DNA of 64,000 nt, taken from the NCBI RefSeq assembly GCF_002868845.1, contig NZ_PKUB01000009.1, forward strand, positions 1 to 64,000, given 5' to 3'. The stretch is from Desulfuromonas sp. (GTDB lineage: Bacteria; Desulfobacterota; Desulfuromonadia; Desulfuromonadales; BM501). Both the position numbers and the translations under genes were made by a program. Of this stretch, positions 1 to 8,507 are shown one piece after another (the stretch's first letter is position 1; each line of letters starts with the position of its first letter). Below the pieces are notes generated by a model. The model saw only the letters and a program-made list of their open reading frames with translations. It was not told where the DNA came from and made no database searches.

Positions 1-20
1 ATGATCAGTATCTTTTTCAT
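1..20 (-). CDS. Start of a further gene, cut by the window edge
   Basis: Just downstream of the glycosyltransferase stop codon, on the same strand, an ATG at 20 opens a frame reading MKKILI before the window ends. This opening is common in glycosyltransferases and nucleotide-sugar enzymes, and the position fits continuation of the LPS gene block. There is no strong Shine-Dalgarno sequence, so the call is tentative and no function can be given. Confidence 0.4.
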
Positions 21-60
21 ATTCCAAGGAGCGGGAGGCGATCGTCTCCTCCCCGGATGT

Positions 61-1134
61 CTATGCGGTCAGCAGTTCCTGGTAAAGAGCGCGGTATGCA
101 GCAAGTACGGCTTCAGGGCTGTGCTCGGAGCAAAGGGTCTGGTACCCCCTCTCGGCGATACGGCTGCGGTCAGAGTCACCGGCCCGGATCAACTCGGACA
201 TCCTGTCCGCCATCCCGACCGGATCCTGGCAAGGAACCAGCAGACCGTTTTCCCCGTCCCGGATCAACTCCGCTCCGCCCAACGAGGAGGTCGACACCAC
301 CGGCAGCCGGTGAGCCCACGCCTCCAGGATGACGTTGCCCAGCGTTTCGTGCCGGGAAGGGCACACGAAGAGATCCGCGAGGTCGAAATAGGTATGGGGA
401 TCGTTCTGCCAGCCCGCCCAGCGCAACCGCTCCTCGATGCCAAGCTCTGCGGCCTGGGCCAAAAGATTTTTCTTGAGGGGGCCGTCCCCGGCAATGACCA
501 GGAAAAAGGGCCGCCCCCCGACCTCAGCAGGTAGCCGCGCAAAGGCCGGCAGCAGGTCGTCGAACCCTTTGACCCCTGTGAACCGCCCGAGGGCGAAAAG
601 GACGAAAGCGTCCTCCGGCAACCGGAGGGAGCGCCGCAGCCGTTCCCGGTCCTCCGGGGGAGTCACGGAGCGGGGTTCGACGAAGTTGCCGATGTAGAAC
701 ACCCGCTCCGATGGCAACCCCTGCTGAACGAGATAATCGCACAATTTCCGGGTATTGCCGACCCAGGCGTGGGCGTGACGGTAATAGCCGTCTATTTTGT
801 AGTATCCCCCAAGTCGCGCCACGTGCTTAACTCCCCAACCATCGGGGATGCGGGTCAGCCGGGTGCCGCGGCCCATGTAGCTCTGAACGATATCGATCCC
901 CTCGTTCCGCACCAGGCGGCGGATTGCCAGGCCCGAGAGGATGTCCCAGCCGTTTCGCATGGGAACGTGGAACTGGCGCGTGGAGTCTCCGACGACGGGG
1001 CGCAGCTCGCTGCCAGGCCGCACGACGGCCATGGCACGGTGGTCCGGTCCGTTCAGTCCACGGACCAACCGCTGGAAAAACTGTTCGGCTCCGCCCATTT
1101 TGCGGCTGCCGATAATATGGAGGGAACGCAGCAT
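61..1134 (-). CDS. Glycosyltransferase family 4 (GT4), LPS-type
   Basis: About 357 residues, a GT-B fold retaining glycosyltransferase. The N-terminus shows MLRSLHIIGSRKMGGAEQFF, the usual acceptor-side GGAE start of GT4 enzymes. The C-terminal half has an SRHETLGNVILEAWA stretch, the E-x7-E-like donor-binding motif of the family, followed by LPVVSTSSLGGAELI. The gene is last in the lipid A/Kdo block and directly follows lpxK-Trm112, so it probably adds a sugar to the LPS core on the cytoplasmic face; donor and acceptor cannot be read. An upstream TTG at 1194 is in frame and would touch the lpxK stop, but homology-like sequence starts at the ATG at 1134, which is preferred. Confidence 0.85.
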   Translation of the reverse strand: MLRSLHIIGSRKMGGAEQFFQRLVRGLNGPDHRAMAVVRPGSELRPVVGDSTRQFHVPMRNGWDILSGLAIRRLVRNEGIDIVQSYMGRGTRLTRIPDGWGVKHVARLGGYYKIDGYYRHAHAWVGNTRKLCDYLVQQGLPSERVFYIGNFVEPRSVTPPEDRERLRRSLRLPEDAFVLFALGRFTGVKGFDDLLPAFARLPAEVGGRPFFLVIAGDGPLKKNLLAQAAELGIEERLRWAGWQNDPHTYFDLADLFVCPSRHETLGNVILEAWAHRLPVVSTSSLGGAELIRDGENGLLVPCQDPVGMADRMSELIRAGDSDRSRIAERGYQTLCSEHSPEAVLAAYRALYQELLTA

Positions 1135-1190
1135 GCCTTTGTCTTCCGTGCCTACTCCGGACTTTGGGCCTGGAGCCCCATGATCAGGGA

Positions 1191-2432
1191 TCAAAAACTC
1201 TCCGCCTCGTCAATGAGCATGACCGGGATGTCGTCCCGAATCGGGTACAGAAGCCGGCACTCTTCGCAGACGATCCGGTTCTTCTCTTTCCGGAGATGCA
1301 CCTCCCCCTTGCACTTGGGACATGCCAGCAGCTCAAGCAACTTTTCCGAAATTGCCATCTCAACTCCTTCTCGCAAAAAGGGGTTCAACGCCCTTTCCAT
1401 GACCGCCTCGTCCTGAACGACGAGATCCATGGGGACCTGGTAGCAGGGGACGGGAAGCTCACCGGAAGGAAGTTTAACACCATCCTTTTCGGTGGTCACC
1501 AGATAATCGGCCCCTTTGGCACCCTCGATCAGCCGTGCCAAATCCTCGCCCAGGTACCCGCAGTGGTCGGAAAACCCAAGGGAGTGGAGGAGATTCAAGC
1601 CCGCATTCTCCAGGGAGGCGAAGAACTTTCCGGGATCAGCGATTCCGGCAAATGCGACCCCTCTCTTCGCGCTAAGATCCTCCAGAGCCACGACTTCGCC
1701 GGACAGGGAGACGGCCTGGCCCGACAGGACATGACGGCTGCGCAAAACGGGTCCCGGGACCGGCGGTAGGAACCCTTCCCTGTCTCCGCAGCGGGTCAGC
1801 AGAAAAAGGTCCCCCCGTCCGAGAGCTGCGGGAAACTCCCTCAGAATCCCGGCGGGAAGAACATGGCCATTTCCGAGCGGCCGGGATGCGTCAAGCAGCA
1901 CGATGTCGAGGTCGCGCCGGACGGCCAGGTGCTGGAAGCCGTCGTCCAAAACGATGATCTCTGCGCCATATTTCTCGACTGCGAGGCGGATTCCCTCGGC
2001 GCGCCGGGGCGCGATAAAGACCAGAGCCAGAGGATTGCGCCGGGCCAGCAAAAAGGGCTCGTCTCCGCAGACGCGAGGGGACAGAAGGGGGCCCTGACCT
2101 GCACTGACCACGCCAACGCCCTCCGTCCCGGAACCTCCGTATCCCCGGCTGACGACGGCAACCTGCTTTCCGGCGGCGAGAAACCGCTTCACCAGGAAGT
2201 CCACCACCGGGGTCTTCCCGGTCCCTCCGACCGCGAGGTTGCCGACGGAAAGGACGGGAACCGGGGCCCGGAAGGAGGGGAGGATTTCCCGTCGGTAGAG
2301 CCACGCCCGAAACCGCGACAGCCATCCGAACGACCAGCCGAAAGGCAGCAGGGCGAAGAGAAGCACTCTTTGCAACCCGCCCCGGGGGCCCTTCGTGCTC
2401 AGGCGTCGGTGCAGAGCCTCCAGGCGTCTCAT
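1191..2432 (-). CDS. lpxK: Tetraacyldisaccharide 4'-kinase fused to a Trm112-like zinc ribbon
   Basis: A single 413-residue frame. Residues 1-355 are LpxK, which phosphorylates the 4' position of the lipid A disaccharide at the inner membrane; the family P-loop is at residues 64-75 (GNLAVGGTGKTP) after a hydrophobic N-terminal helix. Residues 359-413 form a complete Trm112/YcaR-type domain with two Cys pairs (C371/C374 and C389/C392). In E. coli the Trm112-like gene ycaR follows lpxK as a separate gene, so the neighbourhood is conserved but here the two are in frame without a stop. The ATG at 2432 sits 1 base past the waaA stop; an upstream in-frame start at 2513 lies inside waaA and is rejected. 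The Trm112 part keeps its own ribosome binding site, so both fused and free forms could be made. Confidence 0.9.
   Translation of the reverse strand: MRRLEALHRRLSTKGPRGGLQRVLLFALLPFGWSFGWLSRFRAWLYRREILPSFRAPVPVLSVGNLAVGGTGKTPVVDFLVKRFLAAGKQVAVVSRGYGGSGTEGVGVVSAGQGPLLSPRVCGDEPFLLARRNPLALVFIAPRRAEGIRLAVEKYGAEIIVLDDGFQHLAVRRDLDIVLLDASRPLGNGHVLPAGILREFPAALGRGDLFLLTRCGDREGFLPPVPGPVLRSRHVLSGQAVSLSGEVVALEDLSAKRGVAFAGIADPGKFFASLENAGLNLLHSLGFSDHCGYLGEDLARLIEGAKGADYLVTTEKDGVKLPSGELPVPCYQVPMDLVVQDEAVMERALNPFLREGVEMAISEKLLELLACPKCKGEVHLRKEKNRIVCEECRLLYPIRDDIPVMLIDEAESF
1356..1371 (-). promoter_or_regulatory. Internal ribosome binding site and start codon for a free Trm112 domain
   Basis: Reading the minus strand, AGAAGGAG is followed by TTGAG and ATG (start base 1358), a near-ideal Shine-Dalgarno and spacing, exactly at the boundary between the LpxK and Trm112 domains. 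Initiation here would give a 55-residue stand-alone Trm112-like protein (1191-1358) with all four cysteines. Trm112-like proteins are small zinc-binding activators of methyltransferases in eukaryotes and archaea; the bacterial role is unclear. Confidence 0.6.
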
Positions 2433-2433
2433 T

Positions 2434-3738
2434 CTAATCCCCGAGAATCCGCCGCAGGGTGGCAAGGGTGGCTTCGGTAGCACCGGCATGCTGCCGGACA
2501 AGATCCTGCCCACCTTTCCCCATGGCCAGACGCATGTCCTCCCGGTCGAGCAGCGTTCGCACAGCTCGTTTCAGCCCGGCTCGGTCATCGACGCACAGGC
2601 CTCCCTGTGCCTGAAGAACGAGATGGGCAATCTCCCTGAAATTGTTCATATGGGGCCCGAAAACCACCGGTTTTCCAAGCAGCCCGGCCTCCAGAACATT
2701 ATGGCCGCCGACCGGGACAAGACTCCCCCCCACGAAGACCAGGTCCGCAACCGCGATGAACTTCAGCATTTCTCCGACGCTGTCGACGAGCAGAACCTCC
2801 CCGGCGGCCAAAGCCCGTGGGAGGGCTTCCACCTCGCTGCGCAGGACAAAGGGCACATCCTGGTCCTGAAGGAGGTCCCCGACGCTTCCGCACCGCTCGG
2901 GGTGCCTCGGCACGAGAACCAGAACGAGCCCGCAACGCTCGGCCTCTTCAGCGGCCAGCTCCCGGAAAACAGAGACCACGTCCTCTTCCTCGCCGGCGTG
3001 AGTACTTCCGGCGACCCAGACAAGGGCGTCCTGGGGAACTCTGAAGGCGGCCTTTAGTCCTGCCGCAGCTGCTTCATCGGGAACCGCGGCCTGCATGTCG
3101 AACTTGAGGTTCCGGGTGACCTCCACCCGCTCCTGCCTGGCGCCGAGAGCCACGATACGCTCGGCGTCCTGCTCGGTCTGCATGCACAGAACTGAGAACT
3201 GCTCAAGAACCGGCCGCAGAAATGTGCGGGCCATCCGGTAACGGGGAAAGGAGCGATCTGAGATGCGCCCGTTCACGAGGGCAACGGGAATCCCCTCTTT
3301 ATGGGCCATGCGAACGAAGTTGGGCCAGATCTCCGTTTCCACAATAACGGCCAGGGAGGGCCGAACCCGACGCAGCACCCGCCGCACCACCCAGGAGAGG
3401 TCAAAAGGAAAGAAAAGGCACAGGTCCGCTTCGGCAATTTCCCGGGCAACGGCCTGCCCGGTCTCGGTAACGTTGGAAAGGACCAGGGCGCAATCGGGAT
3501 AAGCCGCCTTCAGGGCTTTCAGCAAAGGGATGGCGGCGCGGGTCTCCCCCACCGACACGGCATGCACCCAGAAGACCGTTCGGCCTTCCAGGAGATCGAG
3601 TTGCCCGGGCAGGAAAAACCCCAGCCTTTCGCGGATGCCCCGCCGAACCTTGCCCCGTCGAAGCCCCCGCAAAAGATAATAGGGGATCAGGAAAAGAGCG
3701 GAGAACAGCAGGATCAGATCATACAGCAGATAAACCAT
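2434..3738 (-). CDS. waaA: 3-deoxy-D-manno-octulosonic acid (Kdo) transferase
   Basis: A 434-residue GT30 enzyme that transfers Kdo from CMP-Kdo onto lipid IVA or its precursor at the inner membrane. It has a membrane-anchoring helix at residues 4-22 and the family motif HAVSVGE with the candidate catalytic base E65. Later it carries NGRISDRSFPRY and the GGSLVPVGGHNVLEA donor-binding region typical of WaaA. Length matches the family. It overlaps the upstream DUF374 gene by 20 bases and abuts lpxK, indicating co-translation. Whether it adds one or two Kdo residues cannot be told from sequence. Confidence 0.95.
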   Translation of the reverse strand: MVYLLYDLILLFSALFLIPYYLLRGLRRGKVRRGIRERLGFFLPGQLDLLEGRTVFWVHAVSVGETRAAIPLLKALKAAYPDCALVLSNVTETGQAVAREIAEADLCLFFPFDLSWVVRRVLRRVRPSLAVIVETEIWPNFVRMAHKEGIPVALVNGRISDRSFPRYRMARTFLRPVLEQFSVLCMQTEQDAERIVALGARQERVEVTRNLKFDMQAAVPDEAAAAGLKAAFRVPQDALVWVAGSTHAGEEEDVVSVFRELAAEEAERCGLVLVLVPRHPERCGSVGDLLQDQDVPFVLRSEVEALPRALAAGEVLLVDSVGEMLKFIAVADLVFVGGSLVPVGGHNVLEAGLLGKPVVFGPHMNNFREIAHLVLQAQGGLCVDDRAGLKRAVRTLLDREDMRLAMGKGGQDLVRQHAGATEATLATLRRILGD

Positions 3739-4393
3739 AACTTGTCAACCGGCTCTCGGCCCGCTCCAGGTTCTCCTTCATGGCTTCCTGAATCCGTGCC
3801 CGAAACTGTTCAACGCTCTCCCCCTCGGCGTGGTAAAGAGGAGGCCCAAAGGCAAAAACCCCCCTGCAGAATGGGTACGGCAGCAGGAAACGGTCCCAGG
3901 AGGCAAAACGATGCCCGCGACTGCAGGCAAAGGCCATCGGAACGACCCCCCGCCCGGTCAGGCGAGCCAGCTGAACAACCCCGTCCTTCACCTGGTGCCT
4001 CGGCCCCTTGGGACCATCGGGGGTCACCACCAGATCGACTGACTCCTTGCCCAGGGCGACGAGTTCCCGAAAAGCCGCCCGTCCGCCCCGATTCGACGAT
4101 CCCCGCACGGCCCCCATGCCGAAGCGGTGCATGACGCGTGCGATCAGTTCCCCGTCCTTGGAAGCGCTGATGAGGATTTTGGAGCCGGGGCCCGTATAGC
4201 CGAGGACCATGAGGAGCAACTGGTCGTGCCAGAAAGCCAGGATGGGGTACTCGCCACGCTCCACAAAGGAGCGGGGCACTTCCCCGCCGACCGTCTCCAA
4301 ACGCATCAGCCTTCCCAGCATCCGTATGACGAAGGCGGCCGCGGGGGGAGCCAGGTTGAGAAGACACCATTTCGGAAAGGACCCCTTGGACAT
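3719..4393 (-). CDS. DUF374 acyltransferase, candidate lipid A secondary acyltransferase (LpxJ-like)
   Basis: A 224-residue protein of the DUF374/lysophospholipid-acyltransferase-like family. The family histidine motif appears as FWHDQLLLM near residue 55, followed by SASKDGELIARV, RGSSNRGGRAAFRE and the TPDGPKGPRHQVKDG stretch characteristic of DUF374. Helicobacter and Campylobacter LpxJ, a lipid A secondary acyltransferase, belongs to this family. Its position between msbA and waaA, with no LpxL/LpxM-type gene in the cluster, makes a role in adding a secondary acyl chain likely. That role is inferred; the acyl donor and position are unknown. Confidence 0.75.
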   Translation of the reverse strand: MSKGSFPKWCLLNLAPPAAAFVIRMLGRLMRLETVGGEVPRSFVERGEYPILAFWHDQLLLMVLGYTGPGSKILISASKDGELIARVMHRFGMGAVRGSSNRGGRAAFRELVALGKESVDLVVTPDGPKGPRHQVKDGVVQLARLTGRGVVPMAFACSRGHRFASWDRFLLPYPFCRGVFAFGPPLYHAEGESVEQFRARIQEAMKENLERAESRLTSYGLSAV

Positions 4394-4398
4394 GGCGC

Positions 4399-6132
4399 CT
4401 AGTCCTGAAACTGCATTTCGTAAAGCTTGTTATACAGGCCGCCGAGCTCGAGCAGCTCCCGATGGGTTCCAACCTCCTGCACCCTTCCGTCGTCGAGGAC
4501 AACGATCTTGTCGGCATGCATGATCGTCGAAAGGCGATGGGCGATGACAAAGGTGGTGCGGTTCTGCATCAGGTTGGCGAGGGCCTTCTGGACCATGGCC
4601 TCGCTTTCCGTGTCGAGGGCGCTGGTCGCCTCGTCGAGGATCAGGATCGGCACGTTCCTCAGGATCGCCCGGGCGATGCAGAGCCTTTGGCGCTGGCCGC
4701 CGGAAAGGCGCACCCCGCGGTCGCCGATATGGGTCTCGTAACCCTCGGGCATCTGGGCGATGAACTCTTCGGCAAAGGCCTGGCGGGCCGCCTCTTCCAC
4801 CTCAACGTCGCTTGCCGACGGGTTCCCGTACCGGATGTTGGCGCGAACCGTGTCGTTGAAAAGAAAGGTTTCCTGATCGACAAAGGCCAGGTTCGCTTTG
4901 AGGCTTTCCTGGGTCACCCCCCGAATGTCCTGCCCGTCGATGCGGATCGTTCCCTCGCTCTGGTCGTAGAACCGGGCCAGCAGTCCGACCACCGTCGATT
5001 TGCCCGCCCCGCTGGGCCCGACCAGGGCGACGACTTCTCCGGGCTGCGCGACGACGGAAAAGTCACGCAGAACCGGGTCCTGATCGTAGGCAAAGGTCAC
5101 GCGGTCGAAGGCCACCTCACCGGCGACCCGGCCGAGGGAGCAGGCACCGGGAGCGTTCCGGATATCGGGAACCTCGTCCAGCACCTCGAAAACCCGCTCG
5201 GCGGCTCCGACCGATTTCTGGATGGTATTGCTGACCTTGGTCAGCCGCTTGACCGGAGTGTAGAGCATCAGGATTGCCGCGGTAAAGGAAAAGAGCTCCC
5301 CCTGGGTAATGGCGCCGGTGAGAACCCGGTTGATTCCGTACCAGAAGACCGCGGCGACACCGAAAGATGCGAGGAGTTCGATGATCGGGGTGGCGGCAGA
5401 ATCGTATTTGAGCACCTTGCGCATGAAGTGATAGAAGGAGCGATTCTCCGTGCGGAACCTGCCGACTTCATCCTGCTCCTTGCCGAAAGCCTTGATCACC
5501 TTGATTCCGGAGAAGGTCTCCTGCAGGATGCCCGTGAGGTTCCCCATGCTGGCCTGTCCCCGGCGGGTGTTGACCTTGATCTTCCCTCCGATAAGGGAGG
5601 CCGGCACCACCGCCACGGGCAGCACCAGAAAAGCCATAGTGGCCAATTTCCAGTCAGTGTAAAAAGCCAGGCAGGTCAGCCCCACCAGGGTGAAGCTTTC
5701 ACGCAGAGCGTCCACCAGGACATCGGAGGCGGAGCGCTGCATGATCCCCACGTCGTTGAGGATCCTCGACATGAGGTTGGCCATCGGGGAACGGGCGAAA
5801 TACCCCATCGAAAGAGAGAGGGAATGGGCGTACAGGTCGTTGCGGATATCCTGCACCGCCAGTTGACCGGCGGTCTTGATCAGGTAGGCCTGCACGTAGC
5901 GTCCCACCCCCTTAACCACGGCAAGCCCGATGACGATCACCGGAACGATATTCACCAGGGCGAGTTCCCGAGCGGCGATAATGCGGTCGATCAGGGGCTG
6001 GATCAACTTCGCCGAGGCGACATCGACACTCGCCACGACCAGTGAGGCCAGCATGGCCAGCGCGATTCGCCCGAAATAGGGTCTGGAGTACCCCAGCAAC
6101 CGACGGTATATGTTGAGACCGGTTCCGCTCAC
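4399..6132 (-). CDS. msbA: Lipid A export ABC transporter (MsbA family)
   Basis: A 577-residue half-transporter that flips lipid A-core from the inner to the outer leaflet of the cytoplasmic membrane as a homodimer. The N-terminal ~320 residues hold six predicted membrane segments. The ATPase domain has Walker A GPSGAGKST at 372-380, signature LSGGQ at 476-480, Walker B ILILDEATSALD just after, and the switch histidine in FVIAHRLSTI. The likely start is GTG at 6132, 5 bases downstream of the lpxB stop. The location between lpxB and the DUF374/waaA/lpxK genes supports lipid A as substrate rather than another lipid or peptide. Confidence 0.95.
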   Translation of the reverse strand: MSGTGLNIYRRLLGYSRPYFGRIALAMLASLVVASVDVASAKLIQPLIDRIIAARELALVNIVPVIVIGLAVVKGVGRYVQAYLIKTAGQLAVQDIRNDLYAHSLSLSMGYFARSPMANLMSRILNDVGIMQRSASDVLVDALRESFTLVGLTCLAFYTDWKLATMAFLVLPVAVVPASLIGGKIKVNTRRGQASMGNLTGILQETFSGIKVIKAFGKEQDEVGRFRTENRSFYHFMRKVLKYDSAATPIIELLASFGVAAVFWYGINRVLTGAITQGELFSFTAAILMLYTPVKRLTKVSNTIQKSVGAAERVFEVLDEVPDIRNAPGACSLGRVAGEVAFDRVTFAYDQDPVLRDFSVVAQPGEVVALVGPSGAGKSTVVGLLARFYDQSEGTIRIDGQDIRGVTQESLKANLAFVDQETFLFNDTVRANIRYGNPSASDVEVEEAARQAFAEEFIAQMPEGYETHIGDRGVRLSGGQRQRLCIARAILRNVPILILDEATSALDTESEAMVQKALANLMQNRTTFVIAHRLSTIMHADKIVVLDDGRVQEVGTHRELLELGGLYNKLYEMQFQD

Positions 6133-6137
6133 CCGAC

Positions 6138-7316
6138 CTATGCCCTCCCCGGCGCAGACTGCCGGCTCATCTCGGAAGCCATGAGCGCCACCCGCTCCGA
6201 GCAGCCCGGTTCCCCCATGCGGTCTTTAATCTCGGCCAGTCCCCGCCGCATCTCGCCGTTGTATTCTTCGTCCAATAGTATCTTCTCGACCTCCCCGGCG
6301 AGCGCCTCCGGGGTGGCCTGGTCCTGGATAAACTCACGAACCACGCCCCTACCGGCCACAACGTTCGCCAACCCGATATGCGAAACGCGCACCAGACGGC
6401 GGCCGATAGCGTAGCTCAGAGGCGCCATCTTGTAGCAGATCGCCATGGGCGTCCCGACGAGGGCTATCTGCAATGTCACCGTCCCCGAGACCGTGAGAAT
6501 GGCGTCGCAGGCGTTAATGGCATCGTAGATATCCCGGCGCACCAGGGTCACGGGCAAGTCGAGCCCCCCAAGCGTCTGCTCAAAATGTTCCTCGGCCAGG
6601 GTCGGCGCCACCGGCAGGAGGAAACTGACCTCGGGACGCTCCCGCTGGATGGCTTGGGCGCTTTGAACCAGAGTGTCTAAGTTGTAACGCAGCTCGCTTC
6701 TTCGGCTGCCGGGGAAAAGGCCCACCACCGGCAGGCTGGGATCGATACCCAGGGCATTGAGATAGCCCTGCCTTTCACAGGCGACCTGCACCTCATCGAG
6801 CAGGGGATGCCCAACGTATTCCACGTCGATGTCTAGCCCCTTGTAGTACAGGGGTTCGAAGGGAAAGATGGTGGCCAGGCGATCGACTACAGAGGCGATC
6901 TTCTTCACCCGACCCTGCCGCCACGCCCAGACCTGGGGGCTGATGAAGTAGAGGACCGGCACCCCGGCTTTTTTCGCCTCATTGGCCAGGCGCAGGTTGA
7001 AATCGGGCATGTCGAGCAGAACCAGCACATCGGGCGCCTCGGAGCTGTGAAGAATCTTCTTGAGACGTTGAAAGGCTCGCCAGATCACCGGGAAGTGCCC
7101 CAGCACTTCCACCAGGCCCATGACCGACAACTCCTCGGCGGGGATAAGAATCTCGCATCCCTCCTTGACCATGGTCTCGCCACCGACCCCGAAGAATGAC
7201 AGATCGGGGTCGAGGGCCTTGGCCTCGCGAATCACCTTGGCGGCGTGCAGATCGGCCGAAGCCTCTCCGGCAACGATCATCGCCCGCCGGCGACCCTTTT
7301 TCTCCACTCCAGGCAT
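6138..7316 (-). CDS. lpxB: Lipid-A-disaccharide synthase
   Basis: A 392-residue GT19 enzyme that joins lipid X-type monosaccharide to its UDP-activated form to give the lipid A disaccharide. The hallmark GEASADLHAA is near residue 17, followed by FFGVGGETM and the LLDMPDFNLRLA and YFISPQVWAWRQGR motifs typical of LpxB; PGSRRSEL provides the nucleotide-binding loop. It starts 3 bases after the aminotransferase stop. The ATG at 7316 gives a slightly long basic N-terminus (MPGVEKKGRRR). A start at M13 is possible but less likely. The usual lpxI (UDP-diacylglucosamine pyrophosphatase) is not next to it. Confidence 0.96.
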   Translation of the reverse strand: MPGVEKKGRRRAMIVAGEASADLHAAKVIREAKALDPDLSFFGVGGETMVKEGCEILIPAEELSVMGLVEVLGHFPVIWRAFQRLKKILHSSEAPDVLVLLDMPDFNLRLANEAKKAGVPVLYFISPQVWAWRQGRVKKIASVVDRLATIFPFEPLYYKGLDIDVEYVGHPLLDEVQVACERQGYLNALGIDPSLPVVGLFPGSRRSELRYNLDTLVQSAQAIQRERPEVSFLLPVAPTLAEEHFEQTLGGLDLPVTLVRRDIYDAINACDAILTVSGTVTLQIALVGTPMAICYKMAPLSYAIGRRLVRVSHIGLANVVAGRGVVREFIQDQATPEALAGEVEKILLDEEYNGEMRRGLAEIKDRMGEPGCSERVALMASEMSRQSAPGRA

Positions 7317-7319
7317 CCC

Positions 7320-8414
7320 TTACAGTGCACCCTCAATGACATCGCAGACCTGATCGACTTGGGCCTCGGTCAGTTCCGGGAATATGGGCAGAGAGAGGAC
7401 CTTCTGGGCCACCGCCTCGGTCACCGGCAGCTCCACCGAGGCAAATTGCTCGGCATAGACATCCTGACGGTGAAGGGGGATGGGATAGTAGATGGCCGAA
7501 GCGATCCCCGCCTCCGTCAGCGCCTTTTGAATCCGCTCCCGGGATTCGGACAGAAGGGTGTACTGATGGTAGACGTGCGTCCCCAGGCCGTCCTCAAAGG
7601 GAGGGGTGACTCCCATGGCCTTCAGGCGCGCAGTGTAATGGTGAGCTGCCCGGCGACGATTGGCATTGTAGGTGTCGATGCGCTTGAGTTTGGCGCGCAG
7701 CACCACCGCCTGCATCTCGTCGAGCCGGCTGTTGTAGCCGATGACGTTGTGGTGGTAGCGCTCCTTGCTGCCGTGGTTGCGCAACACCAGAACATCTTTG
7801 GCCAAACAATCGTCATCGGTGATGATCATTCCACCGTCGCCGTAGCAGCCGAGGTTCTTGCTGGGGAAAAAGGAAAAGCATCCGAGCGCCCCCCAGGCAC
7901 CGGTCATCTTCCCCTGGTAGTCGGCGCCGAACGACTGGGCGCAGTCCTCCACGATCAGAACCCCGTGCTTTTGGCCCAGATCCCGAATGGGCGCGAGATC
8001 GGCGGGCTGCCCGAAGAGGTGGACCGGGAGGATCGCCTTGGTCCTCTCGGTGATGGCTGCCTCGATGGCTCCCACGTCGATATTGAAACTTTTGGGGTCG
8101 ATGTCGACAAAGACCGGCGTGGCCCCGACGTAGGAGATCGCCTCAGCGGTGGCGATAAAGGTGAAGGCGGTTGTGATGACCTCGTCCCCCTCGCCGATCC
8201 CCGCGGCCCGCAAGGCCAGGTGAAGGGCATCGGTGCCAGAGGAAACACCGATGGCGTGTTTAACACCGCAATAGGCGGCGACCTCCTCCTCCAGGGCCTT
8301 GACATTGGGTCCGAGAATAAAAGCCGTCGATTCGAGCACCTCGGCGATGCCGGCGTCGATCTCCCCTTTAAGTTGCTGGTACTGCCCCTTCAGATCCACC
8401 ATGGGGATATTCAT
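7320..8414 (-). CDS. gnnB: DegT/DnrJ/EryC1 aminotransferase, candidate UDP-GlcNAc3N-forming GnnB
   Basis: A 364-residue PLP-dependent sugar aminotransferase. The internal aldimine lysine is K186 in FFPSKNLGCYGDGG; D157 and Q160 in EDCAQSFGA contact the cofactor in this family. It lies immediately between a Gfo/Idh dehydrogenase and lpxB. In Acidithiobacillus ferrooxidans, gnnA and gnnB occupy the same site between lpxA and lpxB and convert UDP-GlcNAc to UDP-GlcNAc3N, which leads to amide-linked acyl chains on lipid A. Closely related WbpE/WlbC-type enzymes serve O-antigen pathways, but no acetyltransferase partner is present here. The ATG at 8414 follows a GGAG ribosome site. The gnnB name is inferred from family and context. 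Confidence 0.8.
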   Translation of the reverse strand: MNIPMVDLKGQYQQLKGEIDAGIAEVLESTAFILGPNVKALEEEVAAYCGVKHAIGVSSGTDALHLALRAAGIGEGDEVITTAFTFIATAEAISYVGATPVFVDIDPKSFNIDVGAIEAAITERTKAILPVHLFGQPADLAPIRDLGQKHGVLIVEDCAQSFGADYQGKMTGAWGALGCFSFFPSKNLGCYGDGGMIITDDDCLAKDVLVLRNHGSKERYHHNVIGYNSRLDEMQAVVLRAKLKRIDTYNANRRRAAHHYTARLKAMGVTPPFEDGLGTHVYHQYTLLSESRERIQKALTEAGIASAIYYPIPLHRQDVYAEQFASVELPVTEAVAQKVLSLPIFPELTEAQVDQVCDVIEGAL

Positions 8415-8441
8415 TTGATAATCTCCGTAAAAAGTTGCTTA

Positions 8442-8490
8442 AAAAAACAAAGGCGCAGGCCACCCTGGGGGCCTTCGCCGGTTGTTTTTT
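8442..8490 (-). terminator. Hairpin with flanking A/T runs between the two sugar-modification genes
   Basis: A long inverted repeat. On the plus strand AAAAAACAA, GGCG and AGGCC are mirrored by GGCCT, CGCC and TTGTTTTTT around a short loop. On the minus (coding) strand the stem ends in a T-rich tract, so it resembles an intrinsic terminator placed inside the operon, between the dehydrogenase stop (8508) and the aminotransferase start (8414). It may partly terminate transcription or stabilise the upstream message; the structure is visible, the function is inferred. Confidence 0.65.
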
Positions 8491-8507
8491 GGTCCTTTGG
8501 TCAGGCC

